A stretch of DNA of 64,000 nt from Ceratopteris richardii (Eukaryota > Streptophyta > Polypodiopsida > Polypodiales > Pteridaceae), in the NCBI GenBank assembly GCA_020310875.1, contig CM035422.1, positions 50,563,607-50,627,606 of the forward strand, written 5' to 3'. Below the pieces are notes generated by a model. It was not told where the DNA came from. It made no database searches and saw only the letters and a program-made list of their open reading frames with translations. The position numbers and the translations under genes were made by a program. Shown in pieces: positions 53,876-62,865 of the stretch (positions are counted from its first letter, which is position 1; the number at the start of each line of letters is the position of its first letter).

Positions 53876-56800
53876 CTGCCCCCCTCCTGAGCTCTGTCGT
53901 CCCCGACAGGCTTTGATAAGCGCCGGGCATATGTTCTGTACACTTGTTGCTCTGTGTCATTTAGCAGATTGGCTTCACGTATCATGATCTGTTTCCATTG
54001 TTCAGCTTTGACTCCATCGTTGGGCGGTTGTCGGTGATCTGCGAAGAAGCTCAGTTCGTATGCCACAAGTCTGGCATTCAGATTGGATGACATCTTTAAA
54101 AATATCTCTGAATCAATTTCAAAAAATCCTGTAAAAAACGCTTCTTCGAATGTCTGCATATACGAGCTTGGCAAAAACATGAGTCTAGAATAGTATGCCA
54201 TTATTGTGGGGCGGCTCGGCATTACTGATAGATCAAAAATAAGTACATCTGTGCCTTGATTAATGCCAATGAAGTTCAGAAATGTATATGCCGCATGTTT
54301 GAAGACTTTCAAAACTGTAAGTAGCATACTAAGTATTTTATTTGTCATTTTAACTGCTAAATCTGGTACTGTCGCATAGTTTTGTAGCCAAAATTCTATT
54401 GTTTTGATCATGTAATCCTCGGTTGGCAAATAATTATGCGGCGGGCTAGGTAACATCGGATAGTTGAGCCACTGTTTATTAATATTGCTGCTGCGTTGTA
54501 AAGCCAAAAATTCCGTTGGCTCCCTTCTGCGTGGTATTGGGCAAAATGAAGGGTTTACCTGGAATAAATAAGGTGCGGCTTCCCAGTGCACCCGTAGTGT
54601 GGGATGCTTCTCCAAAAATTTTCTTCGCCACACCGGCTGTGCAGCTTCGAACTCTGCTTGAGTGTACATGAATGTGTCATTCTTGAAATTGAGCTGCTCA
54701 TCTGGACTTTTGTGCGTAACCTTCTTTATATATTGCCTTGTTTTCTCTTTCAACAGTCCATATGGAATGTTGAAAGGCTTTATGATCTTCTCCAAGTCTT
54801 TACCTTTGATTTTGGCTTCCTTCATGACCTTGACGACTTCATTCTCAAAACTTTCCGTCAATCGGGACACCACTAGTGCCCGTTCCTTCTGACTTATTTC
54901 TGCAGTGTATGGCATTGGATGATCATCATACATATCCGCCATCTGCTCATGCATTGGAGAATGATAGATCGGTTGAGATAGAGGGCTTACCTCTACCTCG
55001 TCAGTAGGATGTTCTTTTTCTGGCACTACTGATGTCCCGATCGGTTCTTTACCTTTCTGCTGATTCTGTAGCTCTTCGATGCATTCTTCTTTTTCTTTTA
55101 CCTTTTGCAGGGCTTCACTGAGTTGTTCTTTGGTGGCTAGGAGCTCCTTACCTATGTCGGCTACGTGATCCATGTTTTCACTGTAGCTCTGTACCAGTTT
55201 GGCCTGTGCTGAATTCAGCTGCTTCTTGAGCTCACTCATTTCTTGATTGTGCCGCCGTTCTGATTCTTCTTGTACTTCCTTAGCTTGTTGTAGCAATTTG
55301 GCATACTCCGCTATCTGTTCTTTTAATTCCTGTTCTTTAGTTTCTGAGGGGCCCTGTTGTATCAGTGGTTGATCATATAATAATGATTTCATTAATTCTT
55401 TATTCCTATCGCGCAGGCTGTCGTTCTCTTCGAGATATAGCTTGAGTTGTTGCTCTAATAGTACGCTTCGCATCCTCATTTTTTCTTTCTCAGCCTCGCT
55501 TGCTTTGTGTAATTGTTGCAACTCTTCTAGTTGTGTAAGCAGCTTTTGATTTTGGGCAATGGATTCGTCATATTGTGTCTTAATTGCTAGCACTTCAGTA
55601 TTTTTGTTCGCCACTTCTTTTTGTGCTGCAATTAGCTGTGCCGACAACTGTTCGCTCATGAGTTGAAACTGATGTTTTTCTCTTCGTGCTTGATCATATT
55701 CAGCATCTGTATCCATCATTTGCTGCTGGGTGTCCATGGCTGTCTGGATCATTTGCTTTACCACAGGTTTTAGTTGAGTTACATCCACATTGAGCCATGT
55801 TTTCGGTATTGAAGGTTCTTCTCCTGTAGTCACGTCTTTGCCTTGGGCAATGTGTAAAGTGGTATCATGGGGTTGCCTGATTTGAAGCTGTATCCGTGGC
55901 TCAGCCCTCATGTTTTCATCCTGTGCTTGAGGTGTGTCATCAGGCACCTCGATTATTGTTTGTTCTTTTTGTGGGATCTCTCCCGCATCCATATTCTTTG
56001 GGGTTTGTTCTTCCTCTTTAATAGGTATCTTGACATGTGTAACCCCAGTAGTTGTGTCCTCCTTGATGCTTACTTTGGTAGTGTCATTCAATTGAATGAC
56101 ATGCTCCTGTTCCTGAGCATCATCCATCTTCTTTTCTTTTTCCTTCTGGCTGTCCGGTGTCACTTCCATTTGATTGAATTCCGGTCCTTCCTCTTCATAG
56201 GTTTCTGTCCTGATATCAGTATCTAGCGTGTCTTTCTCAGGACTGGATTCCGTATTTGTACTTGAGTCATCAATGCCCAATTCTTGGTATCTTCCAGGTT
56301 GTTTTGGAGGTGTTTCTGTACTCTGTTTTTGCTGACTTTGACTCGCTTGTCTATACTGATGTCCCTGGACATTTAGATTTACCTGCCCTTGCATATACTG
56401 GTGTGTTTCCTCGAGGGCAGCAGACAAGTCTCTTTTTGAAATCGGCATTTGAGCCGTCGTGACCTTAGGCAAGAGATGCGTTCTCTTGGACTGAGGTGTT
56501 GCTTGGGCTTCTTCTTCTCGCAAGCGTTTTGTACCTCTCATGGGCTTCTGTGTGCTGGTTCCGGCCTCTTCCATCACAATTGCTGCTTTCTTTTTCTTAG
56601 GGACAGAAGCGGATTTTGCATACCTTGCTAGTCCTTCTGCTGTTGGCATCTCTCGTAAGCAGTGTCTCATGTCTAGGGCTTCATATATCAATAAGGTCAA
56701 GGCTGAACCACCGTTCAGGAACTTCTTTTGCCCCCATTTCTTCTGAGCTTCAAACAATCGCTCTTGTACGTAGCCTGTGAGATTCACTTTGTTTCCTATC

Positions 56801-57417
56801 TGTCTCATGGCATGCGATAGGAGTTGTACTACAATTTTTTGTGGTGCGGTGTATCTGTTCATGCCAGGAAAACAAAAGTGTTGGTGTACCAAACGTACTG
56901 CATCTTCAATATCCACTCTGTTAATCTCCAGGAATGATCTTTTCTTGGGGTCGTGGCATTCCTCTTTGACATTGGTAATGCCTTCTTGATTCCATCCAAA
57001 GGTCTTATTGATCAATTCATGAGTGAATTGAATGGTCTTCCACTTGCCCACCTTGTCCAAAACCTTTGCTTCTGGAACTGAAATTTTTGTAGCAGCAGGC
57101 TGCATGGTATTCATTACTTGAGTACATCTTTGGAAGTCTGGTACACATATAGGTATCTTCAAAAATGCTTCAATGCCAGCTTGAGTCCATACTTCTTCGA
57201 TATGTGGTAACCCTTGTATTATGGTCTTGAAGTCCTGTGACATAATAGGGAAATAGTGGTCCCTGTCCATAATCTTGATGGTGGCCATGAATAGAAGTTC
57301 CGAGATAGGTTGGTCATCTCGAAACCAATGTCCTCTGACTTTGGTTATTGACCCCAATGGAAGAAGTAGTTCCTCTTCCTGCTGTGTAGCTTCTGAGTCA
57401 GAAGATGTCATCTGCAC
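53812..57417 (-). CDS. ORF3 of gypsy F: 1,201-residue coiled-coil protein
   Basis: This uninterrupted ORF starts MQMTSSDSEATQQ at 57417. Residues of about 15-265 align with the N-terminal domain of ORF3 in B (PDFQRCTQVMNTM against PDFMRCYYLINTL; HFCFPGMNRYTAPQK against HFAFPAQDRFTMPHK). About 265-550 is polar and low in complexity. About 555-790 is coiled coil. About 860-1165 aligns with the C-terminal domain of B (FEEAFFTGFFEIDSEIF against FEEMFSTGFWEYNSEIF). The last 20 residues are encoded in the 3' LTR and hold KKRKKRKQRKK, a strong nuclear-localisation-like tail. No membrane segment is seen. The function is unknown. Confidence 0.85.
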   Translation of the reverse strand: MQMTSSDSEATQQEEELLLPLGSITKVRGHWFRDDQPISELLFMATIKIMDRDHYFPIMSQDFKTIIQGLPHIEEVWTQAGIEAFLKIPICVPDFQRCTQVMNTMQPAATKISVPEAKVLDKVGKWKTIQFTHELINKTFGWNQEGITNVKEECHDPKKRSFLEINRVDIEDAVRLVHQHFCFPGMNRYTAPQKIVVQLLSHAMRQIGNKVNLTGYVQERLFEAQKKWGQKKFLNGGSALTLLIYEALDMRHCLREMPTAEGLARYAKSASVPKKKKAAIVMEEAGTSTQKPMRGTKRLREEEAQATPQSKRTHLLPKVTTAQMPISKRDLSAALEETHQYMQGQVNLNVQGHQYRQASQSQQKQSTETPPKQPGRYQELGIDDSSTNTESSPEKDTLDTDIRTETYEEEGPEFNQMEVTPDSQKEKEKKMDDAQEQEHVIQLNDTTKVSIKEDTTTGVTHVKIPIKEEEQTPKNMDAGEIPQKEQTIIEVPDDTPQAQDENMRAEPRIQLQIRQPHDTTLHIAQGKDVTTGEEPSIPKTWLNVDVTQLKPVVKQMIQTAMDTQQQMMDTDAEYDQARREKHQFQLMSEQLSAQLIAAQKEVANKNTEVLAIKTQYDESIAQNQKLLTQLEELQQLHKASEAEKEKMRMRSVLLEQQLKLYLEENDSLRDRNKELMKSLLYDQPLIQQGPSETKEQELKEQIAEYAKLLQQAKEVQEESERRHNQEMSELKKQLNSAQAKLVQSYSENMDHVADIGKELLATKEQLSEALQKVKEKEECIEELQNQQKGKEPIGTSVVPEKEHPTDEVEVSPLSQPIYHSPMHEQMADMYDDHPMPYTAEISQKERALVVSRLTESFENEVVKVMKEAKIKGKDLEKIIKPFNIPYGLLKEKTRQYIKKVTHKSPDEQLNFKNDTFMYTQAEFEAAQPVWRRKFLEKHPTLRVHWEAAPYLFQVNPSFCPIPRRREPTEFLALQRSSNINKQWLNYPMLPSPPHNYLPTEDYMIKTIEFWLQNYATVPDLAVKMTNKILSMLLTVLKVFKHAAYTFLNFIGINQGTDVLIFDLSVMPSRPTIMAYYSRLMFLPSSYMQTFEEAFFTGFFEIDSEIFLKMSSNLNARLVAYELSFFADHRQPPNDGVKAEQWKQIMIREANLLNDTEQQVYRTYARRLSKPVGDDRAQEGGSVEGETSKKRKKRKQRKKQLH
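53876..53890 (-). other. Polypurine tract of element F
   Basis: The minus strand reads TCAGGAGGGGGGCAG, directly before the 3' LTR and within ORF3. Confidence 0.85.
53894..53909 (-). other. Hairpin upstream of the F polypurine tract
   Basis: CTGTCG and CGACAG form a 6-bp stem with a 4-nt loop, three bases from the polypurine tract. Confidence 0.7.
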
Positions 57418-57693
57418 TCAATATAGAGGATGTATTAGTATCCATATTTTTTTCAGAAATCCTCCTCCATATGTTGATTAATAATTTGATGAAGTTCCGA
57501 GTGCATGGTGTCACCCCTTTCCCGTGGGTGTGAGAAAGGTAATACCTGAATTTTTTCATGCATTTTTATATGTTTTGCTGAAAAGAAAACATAAAAGTTA
57601 GTACATAGCCGAAGCGGTTAGTGAAATGTTATTGGAGTAATATTTTAAGTATGTACAAGTGCTCTCCTATTTCCAAAGGGAAAATGTGCGATA
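57418..57693 (-). other. Spacer between pol and ORF3 of element F
   Basis: This is a 276-bp gap, like the 220-bp gap in B. No repeat or clear signal is seen. Confidence 0.6.
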
Positions 57694-60600
57694 CTATCTG
57701 AAAGTAGAAGAAGGACGTGCCGAATGCTTGGCCTTGTAATGTGGCCCTATTATGCATACTTTGGATCTTGGCAACTCCTCATGTGTGCAATTGGAAGTAG
57801 TTGCTTGATATATGCAGCTTGTCTTGTCTTTCGGCCTCCAGATTTGCTTCACTTGGGTGCGACGTACTGTGTTCTCCACCTTCTTGATGAATGCTGTTCG
57901 TTTTCGGCTGTATGTCTTCTGATTCTGTTTTGGGAATCTCAAGTCGGTTTGTATTGCATTTGGAGATTCCTTCTTCCTCCAATATGTCCCCGTTCTCGTT
58001 TGATGTGCCTGTTGACCCTGTTGAGTATGATAGCCCTTTCGATGTTGCTCCTTGCTTGGGATGGTTGTCCTTGGAGTACTTGACTTTGGGATCCATATTT
58101 TTGTTCGATCAGGTTGTGCAGTTATCAGCTTCTTTGGGATCCATATGCTCTTGAGTCGTGGTTGCTGAAAGTGTCCGAAATTCTTTGTCTTCTTATACAA
58201 GTGCTCATGCTGCTGTCGAAGACTTTTCTGTTGCTGAAGATAGGCCTTCTTTTGGTCCTTTCTTATCCAAGCTCGTGTAGAATGTGGAATGGGGTACACT
58301 TTCACGGTTGTAGACTTCACGTCTTGCAGAGGAATATTTTTTCTTGGGCTTTGTGGTTCTCTGTGCTTGATTTCATGTTCTTGTGCACTCTTGTGACTCT
58401 CTAAACTCAAGGATGGAGTGCACACAGGACTCACAGTATTTTCACATGAAGTACTTGACGATGGGGTTCCTATATTGCTAGGGAACATACAATCATGACT
58501 TTGTTCATTAGGATGAACTTCTGGCTCTATAATAGCAGCTTTGGGTGGTCGTTCGTCTAGCAAACTATATACTTCACGAGGTCCTATTCTGGCAGAGATG
58601 TATCCTAAAGCCAATTGAATTGTTACCTCATATTCGTAGATCCAATCTTGGCCTAACACCACATCTTCAAGCAAATCCTGGTCCTGACATACTAAAAGTC
58701 TCTGCTCCATTGTGTTGTTCCCCATATGTAAAGGTAAAGTGATCTCACCTATGCATTGAGTAACTTTTCCTCCTATTCCAATTAGCAGCGCCTTCGATGG
58801 CCGTAACTCCTCTTTAAGTCTCTGAGACAAGGAAAATCTAATACAGCTTATTGCTGCTCCTGTGTCTATAAGAGCATCCACTAAGTGGTACTCTTTTCGT
58901 CCTGCCCCCAGATTCAAATAAGGTTGTCTCCTTTGTTGTCCTGAGCTCTCAGTGGCTCTAAAATTAGCCATGGGGATGAGTTCTTCTCCTAATCTATATC
59001 TCTCGTCTCTTTCTCTCATCCACTCTTTCCGTTTTCTGATACGTTCTAGGGCTTCTTGCCTCGCTTCTTCGCGTATGCGTTCTTCTTCCTTTTTTCTACT
59101 CTGAGCTCCTAAGAGTCGCGCTAACATTTGATCCGTTAGAGGCTCCATAAATCTTTTCACTCTGCAACCACTGATGTAGTTGGGAAGAATATCTCCGTCT
59201 AGTGTGGCGAGATTGACTGCTCCACTAGTAGAGATTTGATTTATAATCATAGGTCCATATCCGCGTTTTCGTAATTTCTTTGCATGCTGTTTGAGTGTGT
59301 ATACTAGGACTAAATCGCCTTCTTTCAGTCCCTTGTCTTTTATATGTGCATCATAATAAGCCTTTTGTCTCCGTTTGGCTGCATAAATGCCCGCTACCGC
59401 TTGCAGTCTCGTCTCATGCAGCTTTTCTATTTGATCTAATTGCTGAGACAATTCATGACCGTTCCACTCATGTTGCTGGGCTACTTTTAATGTAGGCACT
59501 AAGAAGTCAATTGGCAAAATTGCATTTTGCCCATACACTAAATTGAAAGGTGTAGTTCCAATAGCCGTTTTATAAGCCACTCGGAAGGCCCAAATTGCGT
59601 GATGCAATTGTTTGTCCCAATCTGACCTTCCATTGTTGACAATCTTTGTCAATACGGTACATAGTACCTTGTTGGAACTCTCTGCCTGACCATTGGCTTG
59701 GGGATGGTATGGGGCTGATTTTTTATGAATTACTAAGAACTCATTCATTAGCGATTCAATGACTTCGTTTAAGAAATGCGTTCCTCGATCACTCACTATC
59801 TCGATTGGTAGTCCAAAGCGTGTGAATATGTGCTCAAAGAGAAATTTTGCTGTGGTTTGAGCATCATTCTTTCTCGTGGCTTTTGCTTCTACCCACTTAG
59901 TCAAGTAATCAGTGGCTACTATGATGTATTCCGCATGTGATCCTTTCGCAGGTGGATTGATAGGTCCTATGAAGTCAATTCCCCACTTGGTAAATGCTCT
60001 TGCACAAACCATGGGCCTTAAAGGCATGTCATCTCTTCTAATAGGATATTTTGCTCTCTGACATGTTTCACAGCTTCTCACGTATGTCTCTGCGTCCATA
60101 TGTAGAGTTGGCCACCACAGGCCTGCAAAGAGAATCATCTTGACCGTTCTATCTGCTGAGAAATGTCCTCCCGCAGCTCCTGCGTGTGCCATTTCTAATA
60201 CTGGGAGATATTCATTCTCATGAATGCACAACCTTAGTTGGTTATCCTTTCCGCGTTTAAAGAGTTGTTTTCCTAGGATGACGTAATCTTTGCTCTGTTC
60301 TTCAAGAGCACGTTTTCTTGCTAGGGTAGCTCCGTCAGGGTACTCTCGAGTTTTCAAGAACTTTACTAAAGGCATGCTCCACCTTGGTGCTATTGTAGAA
60401 TAGCATAACGTAGAGTTCTCTCCTGGGATTTGTTCTTGACAGGTTTGACAGTTTGACACATAATGATGTGCATCTCGTTGCATGGTTGGCCAATATATGC
60501 CGAATCTCTTGAGTGTTTGCCATGTTCCATTTGCATTCAAATGAGTGTTCCATTGGTTTATGTGTGCTTTCTGAAGCCACATTTCTTGTTCCCCTTCTTC

Positions 60601-62865
60601 CACGCATCTCATCAACAGTCCGCTTGAATCCTGGTGGTACAAACTTCCAGCAATAATGTGAAGGTTTTTAGTCCTCCAAAGATCTTGCTTTCGGTTTGGC
60701 GTGACCCCATCTTTAGGTCCATGTGTGAGTATAGGAATCAACTTTTCTGCCCACTGAGGACATACTTCCAGGTTAAAGAGATAAGTGTCTGGCAGATCAT
60801 CAGGAACCCCTATAGGTGGTTCTCCATGGGTCATGCGAGATAAATGATCTGCCCTTATGTGTGTGTTTCCTTTCTTGACTATTACTTCAAAATCAAATTC
60901 CATTAGCAATAAAAACCATCGTACTAGACGTCCTGTATTGCAAGGCTTGTTGACTAAGTACAATAGAGCTTGATGATCAATGAAAAATTTGAATTTGTTT
61001 GCCAATAAGTAATGTCTAAACTTCTTGACGGCATAAACCATTCCTAGGCCTTCTCTCTCCGTAGTAGTATAATTGCGTTCAGCTTGATTTAACTGTCTAC
61101 TGGCATAGGCTATCGGGTGGTCTAATTTACCTATATCCGCTGGTTGAGCTAAGATGCAACCAATGGCAAACTTGGAAGCATCAACATGAATATGAAACGG
61201 TTTATTCCAGTTAGGGACTCGAAGAATGGGTGCTGAACTCAATCGATTCTTCAACTCATTAAAAGCTTTTTCGCATTCTTCGGTCCAATTGAATTGAGTT
61301 AACAATGCATAAAGAGGTCTAGCAATTATGGCATACATATGTATGAATCTTCGATAGTAACCACAATGTCCCATAAATGCTTGAACTTCTTTAGCAGTTT
61401 TCGGTCTCGGTAAATCCAAAATGACTTTGATTTTGTCTTCATCCGTGGAAATTCCATTCTTAGAAACAATATGTCCTAAGATTTTCCCTTGTCGCACCAT
61501 GAAGACACATTTTTCTGGATTGAGGCATACTCGATATTGTCGACATTTGGCAAAAATCTTTTCTAGTTCAGGGATGTGCTCTGATCGTATAGCTGAATAT
61601 GTACACAGATCATCCACGTATACCTCCATGCTTTTTCTCAAAAATTCCTTGAACACATGACACATCAGTCTTTGGAACGTAGCTGGGGCATTCGTTAAAC
61701 CAAAAGGCATGACTCTAAAGGCGTATACTCCCCATTCAGTTGCAAATGCAGTCTTATGTTGGTCCTCAGGAGCAATGGCTACCTGATTATACCCTGAAAA
61801 GCCATCCAAAAAACTATAAACTTCCTTCCCTGCTACCCTTTCCAAGAGATGGTCAGTGATCGGTAAGGGATAGCTATCCCTTATGGTGGCGGAGTTCACT
61901 TTTTTCAAATTGATGCACGCTCTTAACTTCCCATTTTTCTTTGGTACAACTACCAAGGGTGATACCCATTCCGTGTGCTCAATTTCGTAGATGAATCCAG
62001 CGTCTAACAACTTATCTATTTCTTCTTTTATCTTGGCTGAATACACATCATTATAAGTATAAGGTCTCTGTTTGGAAGGTTTGGCTTCGGATGTCATGGG
62101 GATTCTATGCGCACATATAGATGGATCTACTCCTTTTAAATCCTTATAAGTCCAAGCAAAGACATCCCGGTATTCTCTTATGAGTCGAATTAGCTCTTGC
62201 TCCTCTTCCTCTGAGACATCCTGTCCTATGAAGGTACATCGTTCTTCTCCTCCTTCCATGGTTACGACTATTTTTTTGGTTTGTTCTTTATTATCATATG
62301 CTATTCCCGGTTGTGCTTCTCTTTTAGGCATTTGAATAGCAATTTTCCTCTCTTCCACTTCATATTTTTTGAAATGAGCTGGTACCTCAAATTGGTCTTG
62401 TGGCCTGTTTTCTTCGTCTTCTAATTCCCTTTCAACTTCTAATTTTTCCTTTTGTGCGAGATCCTCATGTTGTTCATTGGCAGTGAAGTCCATGTTGGTG
62501 GTACTAATTCCTAAATCCATGGGTTCTTGTTCCATTTCAATGCTCTCGTAGTCCTCCTTCCAGTTTTGCTCAAATACTTCTCCTTCTTCTGCCTCCTGAA
62601 GGACTACGATATACAGGCTAATGTCATAACCCTCCTCGTCAATACATTCGTTCATAGTTACCACTTCTTCGTTTACACAAACATCTAGGGTGGCTAAGAT
62701 TTCCATCCAACCATGAGGTTCGAATTCTTCGTCTGGAAATACTTGTGGCATATAAGCTGGATCTTGTACCGATCTCACTACACCTTGTTTCTGCTGCCAA
62801 CTTTTTCTTCTCTCTTCTTCCTTTTTTGCCGCTTGGCATATCCATAGATGAGTGTCCTCGTTCAT
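57694..62865 (-). CDS. Gypsy F pol: RT, RNase H, two H2C2, integrase, second protease, tail
   Basis: This 1,723-residue frame is open throughout. Reverse transcriptase is at about residues 240-450 with VYVDDLC near 415. RNase H has IHVDASKFAIG, TTEREGLGMVY, IDHQALL and RADHLSRM. The first H2C2-like domain is near 720-790 (CQTCQEQ) and the second near 860-935 (AHAGAAGGHF, CETCQRAK). The integrase core has GIDFIGP, SDRGTHF and GQAESSNK, and then a GPY/F-like module (KRGYGPMIINQIS). The second retropepsin-like domain is near 1320-1410 with ALIDTGAAISCI and VVLGQDWIY. The tail has Trp motifs AWIRK, IWIPK, IWIPK, YWRKK and IWRPK. It is separated from the upstream gag-pro frame by a single TAG. Confidence 0.95.
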   Translation of the reverse strand: MNEDTHLWICQAAKKEEERRKSWQQKQGVVRSVQDPAYMPQVFPDEEFEPHGWMEILATLDVCVNEEVVTMNECIDEEGYDISLYIVVLQEAEEGEVFEQNWKEDYESIEMEQEPMDLGISTTNMDFTANEQHEDLAQKEKLEVERELEDEENRPQDQFEVPAHFKKYEVEERKIAIQMPKREAQPGIAYDNKEQTKKIVVTMEGGEERCTFIGQDVSEEEEQELIRLIREYRDVFAWTYKDLKGVDPSICAHRIPMTSEAKPSKQRPYTYNDVYSAKIKEEIDKLLDAGFIYEIEHTEWVSPLVVVPKKNGKLRACINLKKVNSATIRDSYPLPITDHLLERVAGKEVYSFLDGFSGYNQVAIAPEDQHKTAFATEWGVYAFRVMPFGLTNAPATFQRLMCHVFKEFLRKSMEVYVDDLCTYSAIRSEHIPELEKIFAKCRQYRVCLNPEKCVFMVRQGKILGHIVSKNGISTDEDKIKVILDLPRPKTAKEVQAFMGHCGYYRRFIHMYAIIARPLYALLTQFNWTEECEKAFNELKNRLSSAPILRVPNWNKPFHIHVDASKFAIGCILAQPADIGKLDHPIAYASRQLNQAERNYTTTEREGLGMVYAVKKFRHYLLANKFKFFIDHQALLYLVNKPCNTGRLVRWFLLLMEFDFEVIVKKGNTHIRADHLSRMTHGEPPIGVPDDLPDTYLFNLEVCPQWAEKLIPILTHGPKDGVTPNRKQDLWRTKNLHIIAGSLYHQDSSGLLMRCVEEGEQEMWLQKAHINQWNTHLNANGTWQTLKRFGIYWPTMQRDAHHYVSNCQTCQEQIPGENSTLCYSTIAPRWSMPLVKFLKTREYPDGATLARKRALEEQSKDYVILGKQLFKRGKDNQLRLCIHENEYLPVLEMAHAGAAGGHFSADRTVKMILFAGLWWPTLHMDAETYVRSCETCQRAKYPIRRDDMPLRPMVCARAFTKWGIDFIGPINPPAKGSHAEYIIVATDYLTKWVEAKATRKNDAQTTAKFLFEHIFTRFGLPIEIVSDRGTHFLNEVIESLMNEFLVIHKKSAPYHPQANGQAESSNKVLCTVLTKIVNNGRSDWDKQLHHAIWAFRVAYKTAIGTTPFNLVYGQNAILPIDFLVPTLKVAQQHEWNGHELSQQLDQIEKLHETRLQAVAGIYAAKRRQKAYYDAHIKDKGLKEGDLVLVYTLKQHAKKLRKRGYGPMIINQISTSGAVNLATLDGDILPNYISGCRVKRFMEPLTDQMLARLLGAQSRKKEEERIREEARQEALERIRKRKEWMRERDERYRLGEELIPMANFRATESSGQQRRQPYLNLGAGRKEYHLVDALIDTGAAISCIRFSLSQRLKEELRPSKALLIGIGGKVTQCIGEITLPLHMGNNTMEQRLLVCQDQDLLEDVVLGQDWIYEYEVTIQLALGYISARIGPREVYSLLDERPPKAAIIEPEVHPNEQSHDCMFPSNIGTPSSSTSCENTVSPVCTPSLSLESHKSAQEHEIKHREPQSPRKNIPLQDVKSTTVKVYPIPHSTRAWIRKDQKKAYLQQQKSLRQQHEHLYKKTKNFGHFQQPRLKSIWIPKKLITAQPDRTKIWIPKSSTPRTTIPSKEQHRKGYHTQQGQQAHQTRTGTYWRKKESPNAIQTDLRFPKQNQKTYSRKRTAFIKKVENTVRRTQVKQIWRPKDKTSCIYQATTSNCTHEELPRSKVCIIGPHYKAKHSARPSSTFR

